64,000 nucleotides of DNA from Holothuria scabra (GCA_037179385.1 CM074193.1:47025082-47089081), one strand, 5' to 3'. Counted from the first letter of the stretch, positions 11,960-22,997 are shown. Made by a program: numbers and translations. The notes: a model not told the origin generated them from the letters alone.

Positions 11960-12837
11960 GTTCAAGTAAACTATTTCTTGCCAACATTGCAGATAAAATT
12001 GTAGTCTGGGTGTAGGCCTACCCTCTGAGTTAAGGAAGAATGGGTTTTGCCAAAGCTTGAGTCTGCACTTTATCAGTCTTTGACCAAAGTAATTCGGAAA
12101 TTTCCATTGGCACCTAACAAGAAAAGTTAAAATAAATTTACCATTTTTAACCTTTCAAAAAGATTGATAAACCTACAAACCTGTCGATGGGCGTCATGAT
12201 TAGTCCAACAGAAGGCAAGCTCCCCTGTCAGTTCCCAAGAATTGTTTGATAAATATTTGAAAATTTTAAGGTTTGTTGAGGAAAGTTTTTGAGATTTAAG
12301 ATCAAGATAAGTATTGTAATCTTGTATTTCACTTTATACATTCTTAATGTCGAGAGCGTAAAAGAGCAATTAAAAAAAGTATTGGAATCTTTGGTCAATC
12401 GATGAACTTAATTTTTGCGTGTTTTTTTATCGAAAAATCTAATACTTTTTTTTAGTTTAAAACCAAAAGCCTTTGGAACGACTGTTAGCATTCTAGTATT
12501 ATAAACTGACAAAATCGGAAAATGTGACTTGGCTTGGGACAGCATTTCCCCAAGGGCATTGTCTCTATATGCCCGTTTGAAGCACTGCAACCATCGGCAA
12601 TGATTACTCAAACACAAACTTGCGTTGTTGATAACGGTATGTTTGATCAGGTAATTGATAGAGGTGACAACCGATCCCGAGTAAAAAGTGGAATATATCC
12701 GTTACAGCTCTCGTGGACCCCGTGGACGGACTAGATCCCCAATGATAGGTGGGTTATATTCCCCACGTAATATTCCTCCAATATCATAGACAGAAAACAG
12801 CATAAGTTTTTACACATGGGTGGCTCATCACGCTTAC

Positions 12838-12861
12838 AGCAGGGAGATGCAACTCCCTGCT
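12838..12861. repeat. Perfect 9-bp hairpin, AGCAGGGAG stem
   Basis: AGCAGGGAG, a 6-nt loop, and CTCCCTGCT. It is also bracketed by direct CTTACAG words. Part of a set of three similar short palindromes in the window. Confidence 0.7.
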
Positions 12862-13674
12862 TACAGCATTTTTCTCTATTTGCGTGTTCCATTGTTCACG
12901 TTAGTAACATGTAGAGTACCATTTAACCGTTCCTTCCCAAAATCACCACTTTTTGCGATTTCCGTCCTCCTTCTAGTCCCGTTGATGCCTTTGTTATCAA
13001 CAGCACCCCAAAGGCATTCACATTAGTGATCATTAGTGACCAATATTGGATTGGTTGCATAGGCTAATGAGTTTCGTTATTGTAAGTTACGGCAAAAGAT
13101 TTTTTTTGCCTTCGTCACTTTGGGATTCATCTAAAATATAAAGTTTTATCGGATTTCCAGGCGGAAAATTCTCTTTGCAACCCCATTGGTTATCTTTGTC
13201 TCGTAGGGGAGTTTGTCGTGTATATAAGTAAATGATTTTAATACAAAATCTCGGCAGGCACGTAGAAACTCCAAGATAGATTTAGTCATTACTATAAAAG
13301 TTACCAGTCCTTTGTAAAGTAAAGATATCAAAGCAATACAGAGCAGAAGTGACACAAAATATGGAAACCACAAAGACAAGCACACACAAAACTTCTCCCT
13401 ACCATTTCTCATATGATAATTAATTTAACGCAAGGGTTAGAAGAAAGGTCTACTTCCCCTTCAACACTACACAGCATGTAAAACATACATCTACAAATAT
13501 CCATGATGAGGGTGGTGGCAATTTGCTAGAGCTTTTCAGAAATCAATTCTTAACTGAGGCCCCCAATTTCAGCAAAAGCAGCAAACAATGGGCACTGTTT
13601 GACTTTTCGGCTGTATTGACCCCGTTCCGGAGCATGTCGAGAAACCCCTGCTACAGTGTCGAACACTCTCAGCC

Positions 13675-14008
13675 TTAAAGCGGCTCATTGAGTTGGTTCA
13701 TGAAATTCAACATATTTTTCCAAACATGTAAAGTTTTATTAACATATCAATGACAAATGGTCAAACTTAGACAATCTCCATACCCTACATACAAATAACT
13801 GTGTTATGAGCTGTGAGTAATTAAATCCGTTTTCAAAAATTCGTGACAAGACACTTTTTCAAAGTACAAAACCGTTACAAGTCAGGATACTACAAAATTC
13901 AAAATTTATCGTTTTCTGTGATCTTTGGACTTGAAACTTGACTTGTTATGCTAACTTAAAGCATTGTTATGTGGTAGTGACCCTTTGAGACTCAATGAGC
14001 CTCTTTAA
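13675..14008. mobile_element. TTAA-flanked MITE, 334 bp
   Basis: Both ends carry TTAA followed by an inverted repeat: AG(C/A)GGCTCATTGAGT. The left reads TTAAAGCGGCTCATTGAGT and the right is its near-perfect complement. A TTAA target duplication suggests a piggyBac-like or other TTAA-targeting family. An inverted full-length relative is at 46199-46565 in the DNA upstream of ZUP1. No coding capacity. Confidence 0.75.
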
Positions 14009-14849
14009 GTTATCATACGCATACGTCACGCTATGCATTTAGGCCTAACGTGCCACCCGTACCGTGTCATATTTTCAACTCCGCGTTGAGTTTAATTTTC
14101 AGATATGCCCTAAAGAGTGTTGCAATGGTGATTTATTCCTTTTGGGTACATTTTCTGCTTACGATTAGTCAATGTGCTGCTCATTTTTCCTTACAATCCT
14201 TCCATGAGAATATATATACGCCATCTTGTTTACTATTCGTTCTCGCTGCACCGCCGGCTAGGTGGTGTGAGATTTTGGCATAAGAAACGTTCCCGAACGT
14301 GTTCTTTCGTGTTCCACTCATATAGGAACACTGTCCTCTGTCCTCTGTTCGAGATACAGGCTTTTATTCAAATAGTGTCCATTAACTTCTGATTGCCGTA
14401 GAACTTTAAAAATGAAAGAAATCTTCATGAAGTCCAGAATATGAGATATGTGGCGGATGCTATAATATCCTTCTGGTCTTCAATGTTCATGAATCGCCCT
14501 CTACTTTTGCAGACTACTCAGTGCACTCAAGTTCTTCAAACTTGTCTCTGCAGGCATAAAACAAAAATCTGACAGATTAAGTGACTCGTTACCTAAAAGA
14601 TACTTAAGTAAACAATCCTTCATCAAGAATTCAATAACACTGGTCAACCGTCAAAATACTGTTTGAAATTTAATTAGCCTACTAAATGTAAATTATATGC
14701 AATATTATTAAATAATTCGTAAGGATAAAATGAAAGATCATTTTAAGAGATGTGAGGACTGCGGGGGTATTGAAGTACGTTTGGGTGATGCCTTTTCCCT
14801 TAAAGAAGACAATCAAGGCAGGTAATGATTTAAAAAAGAATAGCCTATC

Positions 14850-15330
14850 ACCTTCTTTGGGGCCGACACCCCTTGAGTTGCATCAGGGTTGAACCCCAAG
14901 ATCTAAGTAGGTCACAGGCATACTCTTTACACTCTGATTTCGGGGATTCATCCACTGGACGCATACATGTTCTCAACATCTCAACATCTTTCAGTGCTTT
15001 GCCGACTAACAGCCACGTCACTGTTGGTCCGCTGGCGTATGCCACCACCGTGACTATCCCGCCAGCGGGATGCCGACTTTTTACCGCTGTTGCAACTGAA
15101 CCACTGGCGTCATATATGCCGTCACAATCCCGTCGGCGGTAATCAACCCTGTCACCTCTATTGGACCACCGGCGACACCGGGTGGCCACAAAACCGCCTT
15201 CGGTTTACAAACTTTTCACCGCCGTTGGATGCTGCCACTGCCGGCGGTATGCCGACTCTTTACTGCTGCTGGGCCACCGGCGGTAAAAGCGGCATGCCGC
15301 TGCCGCCGTACCGCTGCTTAGACCTCAATT
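14850..15330. repeat. GC-rich degenerate repeat block
   Basis: Locally GC-rich in an AT-rich region, with recurring words such as CCGGCGG, GGTATGCCGACT and TTTACCGC(T/C)G. The open frames on both strands (14848-15189 and 15090-15416) follow from the GC bias and repeats and have no recognisable domain. The left part (about 14870-14930) has a weak GGGTTCAACCC word on the minus strand like a tRNA B box. Confidence 0.45.
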
Positions 15331-15922
15331 TCGCTTGCTTTTACCCCCATCGTACGGGGTTATTGCAAGCGAACTTAAGGGCGTATAGCTCGAGTGCATC
15401 CAGAAATAAGCATTAACCCAGTGAGTGCATTATCGTTAGTTTAATGCTCAGGTCCAGCGTTCATTAACCTTGTTCATTCATAGGCGTATACAACAAGATT
15501 TTCCTTAAAATAGAGACTGGAAAAAGAGAAAACGCCGTTTCCAACCTTATAAAGGGCATGCTTTCATTGCGCTGTATGCAAAGGCGTGGGTTATTCTTGG
15601 AGGATAACCCAAGGTTACTTGGTCATGTCAGGATAACGCACGGTCACCTGACAACAATAGTTTAACAGGAGTTGAGGATTAGTACACCCCAGTATTGTCT
15701 AAATTAAACTGTGCACTCTGCTGCCCCTCCCAAAAATATCCTGCTAGCAGAATATTCTGCTAACTTCAGGCGGGTTAATATTGGCGGTTTGCATTTTGTA
15801 TCAGACTATTTTTAAAGGGGGAATATCTTCAACCTCTGTCTCCAGGGGTTCGGTGAGATATGTATGTCACTGGAACGAAAGAGGGATGCCTGTTTCATCA
15901 ATTTTCAACGTCTTTTCCAACC

Positions 15923-16282
15923 CTCTAAAATCGAAAGAGTGACGATTGTCACCTCTCTAATAGAGTGAAAACTGTGGATTCACATTAGAGTGTTGACTGG
16001 TTAATTTCACAACTCGAATATTGAAATTCACTCCATAAAGAGTGAAAAATTACTCTTCGACCAGTTCCTACGATGATCACATGTGTTTTTCAGAGTGATC
16101 ACTGTTAGGTCTCCATCAAAATCGAGTGAAAGTTTGCTGTTTTGGAATGAACTTTCCCCCTTTTTGAAGTGAATTTTAATATTCTTGGAGTGAATTAACC
16201 CCCACCCCCCCCCCCCCAATGGATTGAATCCACCCTTTTCACTCTATTAGAGAATTTCTTAGTTCACTCTTTAGTTTTAGAG
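15923..16282. mobile_element. Foldback element of iterated TCACTC words, copy 1
   Basis: Begins CTCTAAAATC and ends in TTTTAGAG, with long imperfect inverted arms built from repeated TTTCACTC / GAGTGAA words. A C run of about 15 lies at 16202-16217. The copy at 18001-18334 shares both ends and the internal word pattern. No TSD or transposase seen. Confidence 0.65.
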
Positions 16283-17092
16283 TTAATGCACCAATTTGCG
16301 ATCAATTCTGAATGTTTGTGTCAATTGCTTAATCCATCAAATCCATCTCAAAAGCATTTAGACTGCTCAATGATTGTGGAAATAATAATAGTTATAATGC
16401 AAAACTTAGTTCCTTTTCCGATTGTCATTGTTTACACTGCATCGTCTCAGTGGCACATGTGTGGGGAATGGGCGCACGTGCTTATCAATTTCCAACTTCC
16501 GTTAAACCCGTGAAGGTGTTTAAGCTATATTCAAGTACGGTTAAGGATATTGGTTATGGGGAGTGTTCTCGACCAAGTTTGTACGGTTAATCTTAAACAC
16601 GTTCTATCACAAATGGTTCTCAAACTTCAAGAATTTTCTCCCCCTTGAGCACTCCAGGGCCTTAACTCAATTTTATCAATACATTTCTAGATGTGTAAAT
16701 TTCATTTTATTTCATTTATCAGTTTTTCCACAATAATTGAAAGCTATTTATACAATGTACAGAAATAGAAGGACTTCTAAGGCAATAAAACCTAGAAGCT
16801 TTCGAGGGGTTTGCCCCCTGGACCTCAACCGATGCTTTTCCGTGGACCTCACCAGGGATTTGGACCCCTGATCATCCCACCCGTTACGGACTTCGTGCTC
16901 AGTTGGCACTTTCTTGATTTGACATACCTCACCCAGGTCATCCCTCGAAAGTTGAAAAGAGGTCTATACGTCACTGACAACTCCTCACTGCATTGCTATT
17001 TTTAACGTTCTTCTTATATTTAGATTGATCCTCGTACTGTACATCTCAATGTGAACTGACATGGTAATTTTTTTTTTCAGAAAGCCTTCAAA

Positions 17093-18499
17093 ATGGAGAT
17101 GAAAACCCTCTTTCTCATTTGTCTACTTATTGGTTCAATCGCACTCTTTGAGACCGGTATGCCATTTCATCTAATTTTCGTTTCGACTCACCTAAATATA
17201 TAGCTCTGTGTCAAAATTTAAAAATCAAGACGTTTTCGCAGAAGTCAGTTTGATATGTGTTCGCTTATACTTCGCTTCACTCTGCCGGACTTTATGGTTC
17301 TCAATTGGATGCAACTGGGGTTTTCATAAAAACATGATAAATATTGAAGAGTACAGGAGGGGCAGGTGTGGAATAGCTCAAAAGTATACAAAAAATTAGA
17401 TCTAATTATTTTTTGTTCAACTTTTATCTCATTTAATTGAGTCACATTTTACACAAATTACAAGTTAATGATTTTACAAAATGCTATGATGTTGCATCTA
17501 ATAGGGACTCATTTCCAACCCGTCAAAGTTACGACCACATCAACTTTACTGAGGATATTTGACCTCTTTTTCCATAATCCGGTGTCAGAAAAAAATGAAA
17601 AGCTTTCATTTTGGAATTAGGACGTGGCCTATTTCAGTAGGAGCTGATACATTGGCATGGTTTCCCTCCATTCGTCCTGTGAGAAAATCACGACCTCCGA
17701 AGGAGCATTTAGTGCATGTGAAATCTTTCCTCTTAAATAGTATTTGAACAAGTGACTGAAGAAAGCGAAAGAAAAATAAAATTATGGTACTTTCACGATG
17801 ACCATTTATTGGAGGTTTTTTTTTTTAATCTGAACGGTAGAATCTAAAGAATGGGTTCAAAGCAAAGGCGTAGATATTGGTAAGACGTTGCATGTACCTA
17901 CCAAAGACAAAGCATCTATTTAACAACATTCTGGTTTAAACTCTGCATCCCATTCTATTGGCTGAAGAAATAATTAGTACATAATGATATCAATGTCCAT
18001 TCTAAAATCAAAAAAGAGAAATTAGTCACTCTTTGATAGGGTGAAAAGGTGTGAATTCACTCTTCACTCAGTAATAATCCACTCCAAGAAGATGGAAACT
18101 CACTCCAAAAAGATTGAAATTCCCTTAAAACGAGCGAAGTGTCACTCTTGATGGAGTGCCCACAGTGATCACTCTTAAAAGAGAGTGGTCATTGCAGGCA
18201 CTCGTGGAAGAGTGAATTTCACTCTTTTTGGAGTAAGTTTCACTCCTCTTGGAGTGAATTATCACTCTAATGAGGGTGAATTTACACTTTTCACTCTATC
18301 AAAGAGTTGCTTAGTTCACTCTTTTGATTTTAGAGTGTTCGCTCGTGATCATATACTATACTTCTGTCCCAACTTGAATGTTACAGTGTCTGCAGCCTGC
18401 GCTCCAGAAGGCTTCTCTTGGATACAATCTCCAGGTTGTACATGTTATTGTTTCGACAACGAAGTTTACTGTTACAATGGGGTGTATATGCCGTGCTGA
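17093..18499 (+). CDS. Secreted six-cysteine peptide, 58 aa (two coding exons)
   Basis: Coding exons 17093-17156 and 18387-18499; the phase 1 intron joins exactly (GAGACC-G then TG-TCT, giving Val22). The acceptor AG is at 18385-18386; a second AG 9 nt later is also in frame and would drop three residues. Start: the ATG has A at -3 and G at +4 and is the first AUG of the predicted message. Residues 1-24 form a classic signal peptide (MEMKTLFLICLLIG hydrophobic core, cleavage near Ala24-Ala25). The mature part is about 34 residues with six Cys in the pattern C-x12-C-x-C-x-C-x6-C-x7-C, three acidic and no basic residues, and many aromatics. The W-x5-C-x-C-x-C-x6-C stretch faintly recalls a shortened von Willebrand C motif, but I do not recognise the family. 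Function unknown: extracellular, disulfide-bonded. The intron carries a foldback element. Confidence 0.68.
18001..18334. mobile_element. Foldback element of iterated TCACTC words, copy 2
   Basis: TIRs of about 60 bp: the left starts TCTAAAATCAAAAAAGAG and the right ends CTTTTGATTTTAGAG. The interior is repeated TCACTC/GAGTGA words on both arms, so it can fold on itself almost end to end. It lies in intron 2 of the peptide gene, ending 52 bp before the second coding exon. Related to 15923-16282. Confidence 0.72.
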
Positions 18500-18862
18500 A
18501 ACTTTTCACATGATGGCATCACATCATGCTGGGGTAAGACCACTTAATTCTTTCTTGAACCTTTTTGTTGTTTTGATATATGAAAGGCACACGATGGAGA
18601 AATAGTAGTTGGGAGGAAAGGGATCAACTGCAATTATAACGTGTTAAACCTTTCCGATTTTCCTTCCAAATCTGCCAGAAAGTTCAATGAAGCACCTTGA
18701 CCCGGCTTGAAAGCTCATGGGTAAATTTTTCCTTTCAAACCAGACGCATATCCAAAGGGAAGATCCTTAATTGATCCTCGACCATGAACCAAACTTAAAA
18801 AAGTAATAGCGCACAGATTTGTCAGTGATAACTCGTTTGCATGGAAACTAGCGTGTCGCAAC

Positions 18863-19273
18863 CAGTGGCGGCGCTACAGGAGGGGGTAAGTGGGGGATTC
18901 TTCCTTAGATTTCGTCCTTGCCCACCCACTTGCCCCCCCCCCCCCACTCAATTTAGGTCAGTTAGGAGTTGGGTCAACCGAAAAAAATTAATGTCAGTGA
19001 AATGCTAAAACCTCATAGCTTTACTAGTGGTTTAGCTCCCTGGACCTCCAACCCCCAGGAACGGACGCTCGTTCGGTCGTTTCCCCCGTTGCCTACCAAC
19101 ATTATCCTTTACCTCAGTTTGCCAGTCCCCCAATTTTGACATCCTTGTGTCCTATTTCATACTGCAACACAACACAATTCTGACGTGTGCCTTTTAATAA
19201 CATTAACATATGCCACATCATTTAATTGGTGAAAACGGTCTGTTACATCCTTGACATCCTGGTGCCGCCACTG
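18863..19273. mobile_element. Small hAT-like element, 411 bp
   Basis: Left end CAGTGGCGGCGCTACAGG, right end CCTGGTGCCGCCACTG, inverted repeats of about 16 bp with mismatches. Flanking octamers GTCGCAAC and ATAGCACC match at only 5 of 8 positions, so the TSD is weak. A C run lies at about 18935-18947. No coding capacity. Confidence 0.55.
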
Positions 19274-19703
19274 ATAGCACCCTTTCACACCCCAAATATA
19301 CATATGTATAAATATACGTGTATATAAATGTTTATACTGTAGAGTGATACTGGTTTGCAACGGGAAGGCTTGATAGGAAACGTAGGATCTCATAGGATTC
19401 ACAGAGTAGGTAACACAAATATATATGGAGTAGAAAATACCATACTCAACTACGTAACCAAAAAAATGCACAAGATTCACGGTGTTGTTGGAAGCTTTCG
19501 ACTATTTATTCAGTCTTCCTCAGCCAACTGTATGACCAATAAAATGATTTACACTTATATACAAGGCTAAATGCACAAGAAGGGAGTAAAAAGTAAAAAC
19601 TTAAAGGTCCTAGTAGAAAAAGCAAAAGGATAAAAGGGGAGTCAAAATACAAAAAGATAAAAAAAAAAAAAAGAGGATTTATTTTTTTGAAATGGAAAAC
19701 TTA

Positions 19704-19763
19704 GCCTCAAGCAGGATTCAAACCAGCGACCTCCCGCTTACAAGGCGGATGCTCTGACCACTG
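19704..19763 (-). pseudogene. Truncated tRNA-Thr (TGT) copy
   Basis: Matches the intact copy at 19977-20048 from the 3' acceptor strand through the T arm, anticodon arm and D arm, but lacks the 5' acceptor strand because of a deletion of about 24 bp. The anticodon loop still reads TGT. Not expected to be functional. Confidence 0.75.
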
Positions 19764-19976
19764 GTGAGCGCGGTCAACTAATTATAAATACTGTTGGGTT
19801 AAGTTGTCCAGTGTTACGTCATAGGAACGCGTCCCCTGTAATATTAAGATCTTATATGAATAAGTGAACCAGTGCGGTATTGAAAAGTCGCATGAAGACC
19901 TTAGGTCATTTTTTCCTCAAACATAGGCATTGCCTTATACTGAAAGAGGATTTATTTTTTTGAAATGGAAAACTTA

Positions 19977-20048
19977 GCCTCAAGCAGGATTCGAACCAAC
20001 GACCTCCCGCTTACAAGGCGGGTGCTCTGACCACTGAGCCATTGAGGC
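19977..20048 (-). tRNA. tRNA-Thr (anticodon TGT), 72 nt
   Basis: On the minus strand a full cloverleaf can be drawn: acceptor GCCTCAA/TTGAGGC (7 of 7), D arm GCTC/GAGC, anticodon arm CCCGC/GCGGG with loop CTTGTAA (anticodon TGT), variable AGGTC, and T loop TTCGAAT. The T stem has one U-U mismatch in the middle. A TTTT pol III terminator follows 5 nt after the 3' end. It is likely functional or recently so. Because it lies in a duplicated segment, a young tRNA-derived repeat is the alternative. Confidence 0.75.
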
Positions 20049-20103
20049 CTACGTGATTGAGCGCGGTCAACTATTTATAAATACTGTTGGGTTAAGTTCT
20101 CCA

Positions 20104-20250
20104 TATATATTTATACATATTTATTTATATATATATATATTTGTATCTTTGTGCTTTTATTTTAATCAGATATCTACTTGTATCCATTATAGTTTTATAT
20201 TATATACTTTCATATATTTTCATAAATACATATATTTATATCCAATATTT
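20104..20250. repeat. AT-rich microsatellite-like stretch
   Basis: Simple (TA)n and TATTTATA-type sequence with only short gaps. It gives a spurious Ile/Tyr/Phe-rich reading frame. Confidence 0.7.
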
Positions 20251-20266
20251 TCTCTCTTTGAAACAG

Positions 20267-20460
20267 GTTAGGTAACAACTCCATAAACACATGAGCGACT
20301 ACGTATTGTTTCTTTAAATGGAATGTTGGTAATGGTTATCTTAAAACTATTATTTAAACTTAACAAAGCGGTGGTGAGCAAAAGTGAATGTTCTTGATTT
20401 TGCAAACATTTAAAATCAAACAATCTTGGAATGAATAAAGATAATTGATCTGTATTCATG
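20267..20460 (+). other. Candidate terminal 3' UTR exon with polyA signal
   Basis: Begins after the acceptor AAACAG at 20266 and contains AATAAA at 20434-20439, followed by a GT-rich stretch (TGTATTCATGTTGTC). Together with the 5' splice site at 18534 it would complete the peptide gene. There is no protein evidence for it. Confidence 0.35.
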
Positions 20461-20469
20461 TTGTCAGAG

Positions 20470-22640
20470 CAATTTTTAATATGTTTTTAGACGCTCATAG
20501 TCTCCTTACGGTATAAACAGAGTTTGACGGAGTTTTTTTTACCTTCCATCGTTTCATTGCCCTATATTGAATTTCATTTTTAAATTGATTGTTTCACGAG
20601 GATGAAAAGACATTGAAGAGTTTTAACAAGTAAGAACGAACCTTAATTGCCATTTTAATTACTACTTTAAGTTTACAAATGCCTGTTAAAAGACCGACTC
20701 GGGAAAATTATTCTCAGGCGTCGGAAGCTAAAATATGGGGAAGGGGGAGACTTGAGAATTGCAAAGCAGTCGCAAGTGTGTGGACAATTCATGAGTCCAC
20801 AGCATTTTGCAAGGACTTATATATCGATCCACGTTAGTACATTTTACCTGGACTCAAGCTTACTTCTACTAGCTAAATTTATCACCCATGTGAGGAATAA
20901 GACAAAATTTCAAGAAAATCTCTGATGCGACCCATTAAAACAATATCGGGAAAACTCAAATTGGTTTCAGGAGAGACCTTAGGAGAGACCCTGATACTAT
21001 GGAACAATTTTGTAATTATTATCAGCACAGGAATTTGGTAAACGAATTATTATCAACATAGGAATTTGGTAAACGATAAATAATATCGACATACCGCATA
21101 AACACGGGTTTAAGACAGTTCTAACAGTAACTAATTTGGTGGTGACAAAGTTTTGCATTTTTTGCGATTATTTTTTTATTTTCAAACTAAGGGGATTTAA
21201 CCCCCAAATTCCCCCAACTTTGCTTATGTTCCTGTAAAGAGATTTCATCTTGAAAGGTGAAGAAGTTTCGAGAATTTAACATTTCATTGTACTTTTGTTT
21301 GCCTCTTCTTGCCTCACGACTTGGTCAGAAGGGTTACAACAATGTGACGTATATGTAGCGCCACCAATTTAACAGGTGTAATAATGAAAAAACTTTGAGA
21401 GACTGGTTGAAGTCTGACTCACACAATTAACCTCTCAAAAGTTCATCATCTCTCATGCTTCAAAATGACTAATAGAGCAGTTACCCGAACTAAAGAAAAA
21501 AGAAGCCTTTATTTGGTCCTCAGACAGCCCAAACAAAGGGTGCTTTACCAGGAATAGTTTGAAGGAGGGATTATAACCAAAACCAACAAAGCATGAGTGG
21601 TGAGGGTAGCAAACAGGTGACCTTCCAAATACTTGAAAGTTTGGAGGCATGAACCTTAAGTTTGGACCAAAAACGAAGAGCAGGAATAGGCAAGAGTCAC
21701 TGAACTGCAGGTGAAGAGTAACCTTGGTAAGTCAGTACTTACAACAGGGGTTAAAATAAGGATGTCGTGATATATGAATATTTACCAGGTAGTTTGGCAA
21801 GTGTGTCAGGATAAAGAATTTGCTTATGTAGCACAAAAGGATAAAAAGATAGGAGATTGGTAGAGGAAAAAAAGAATCAATTTAGCTAAAAGAATCAATT
21901 TAGCTAGCGTGGCATAAGGTCTAAAAAGAAGCAATTTAGTCATAGAGTCAAAAAAGGAAGTAATCTAGCCGGTGTGGCATAAAGTTTGAATAAAAAAAAG
22001 AAGTGTAAAACTAACAGAGTGTAAGAACAAAAAGGTGAAAATTTAATAACTGGAAAGCGTGTTTTGTTCCTAAAAGAGGAAACTCATTGGAATATTGTGA
22101 TGTTCTCAGAGACTGTGTTTATACTTCATTTGCATTTTGGTGTAAAGGATATTTTGTGTTGTCATATGTGCTGTAAAACTTGCTTATTAAAATAAAACAA
22201 ACAAAATCCAGAAATTTCTATGTCGTATAAGACTTCTTGTTAGGGAAGGGGCGCATGTGACCAGTATGTATACGGGCATTGATGTCCCAGTGCCTGACAA
22301 AGGGCGGATCTAGCCTCTAACTCGTGTACAGTTTTAAAGTAGGTGACTTTCTTTTTTGAGCAGAGAACGTTTTTATGCTGACCGAAAGACTATCTAAGTG
22401 TAGCAATAGCATCTGTTGGCGCGGAGCGCACAGGAATTTTGAGATGTATTTCTTTTTTATTTGTTAGTAAAATCATATTACCGTTAGTTTAAGCTTAAAT
22501 GTTTGCAATAAAATGTTCACCTCAATGAATTTCCCAGATAGAACATACCCCTTACATTTTCGGGCAAAACATTGCTCACTGTGTTATTCATGCAGGTGGT
22601 GCAATGGTGCAACGAATAATGGTCGCACATTGCCATATGT
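20470..22640. other. No gene seen; degenerate tandem repeat near 21850-22010
   Basis: AT-rich, without convincing exons. Between about 21850 and 22010 related words recur (GAATCAATTTAGCTAGCGTGG, GCATAAGGT, GAAGCAATTTAG), a decayed tandem repeat of about 50-60 bp. One decayed GGAGCG hairpin module is at about 22393. Confidence 0.45.
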
Positions 22641-22648
22641 CTATGATC

Positions 22649-22760
22649 TCAGTGACGGAGCTGCCATGCAGTCAAGGGCGGTCGCCCCCCCCCCCCCTGA
22701 CTGACTCAAATGGAATACCGGCGCCCTTTTCAGCTTTTAAAGTTCATAAAACGCCGCAGA
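22649..22760. mobile_element. Truncated relative of the 25995 hAT-like element
   Basis: CAGTGACGGAGCTGCCATG then GGGCGGTCGCCCC, a C run, and GGCGCCCTTTT parallel the first 100 bp of the element starting at 25995. The right end is missing. Confidence 0.5.
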
Positions 22761-22836
22761 AGCCTAAATGTAGCAGTTTACTCATCTGTCAATGAAAGAC
22801 TAGTCTTGCTTCAAGGCTCTGGTTAGTTTGCGTCCG

Positions 22837-22997
22837 CCACACATCGGGATCTGAAGCCTACTTAGCATTGCGCCCTCTACTTTCTTATCTTTTGAACACT
22901 CCAAACCAGATTGGATTTCTCAAAAGATAAGCATAACAGAGGGCGCAGTGCTAAGTAGGCCTTATACGGCTCTGTAGGCTTCAAAGCCGATGTGTGG
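22837..22997. repeat. Long hairpin (foldback), 161 bp
   Basis: CCACACATCGG at 22837 pairs with CCGATGTGTGG ending 22997, and CCTACTTAGCA(T/C)TGCGCCCTCT pairs with its complement near 22940-22960, as does TTATCTTTTGA. The right arm has about 20 extra bases. The central loop is about 25 nt. Strong stem, no coding potential. Confidence 0.75.

Larger units (their letters stand above)
11651..17080 (+). other. Intron 1 of the peptide gene
   Basis: A 5.4 kb intron by inference. It holds two short hairpins (11927-11959 and 12838-12861), a TTAA-flanked MITE (13675-14008), a GC-rich degenerate repeat block (14850-15330) and a foldback element (15923-16282). No further exon with conserved coding sequence was seen. 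Open frames here are short and unsupported. Confidence 0.4.
19671..20102. repeat. Direct duplication of a tRNA-Thr-bearing segment
   Basis: About 140-160 bp starting AAGAGGATTTATTTTTTTG and ending TACTGTTGGGTTAAGTT occurs at 19671-19809 and again at 19944-20102. Both copies include tRNA-Thr-like sequence in the same orientation with identical flanks. The first copy has lost about 24 bp within the tRNA 5' end and its leader. About 135 bp of unrelated sequence separates them. Confidence 0.75.
18534..20266 (+). other. Possible 3' UTR intron of the peptide gene
   Basis: After the stop codon at 18497-18499 a good 5' splice site (CTGGG|GTAAGA) occurs at 18534, and TTTCTCTCTTTGAAACAG at about 20249-20266 is a good acceptor. 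The stop lies only 34 nt from this junction, so the spliced message would escape the usual nonsense-mediated decay rule. The interval holds a hAT-like MITE, the tRNA-Thr duplication and an AT microsatellite. The model is inferred. Confidence 0.35.

Noticed and set aside
14870..14935. Possible tRNA-like B box (GGGTTCAACCC) on the minus strand
   Set aside because: No cloverleaf or convincing A box at the right distance.
14848..15416. Overlapping frames of 108-113 codons on both strands
   Set aside because: They arise from a GC-rich degenerate repeat with few stop codons; no domain, start context or splice logic supports either.
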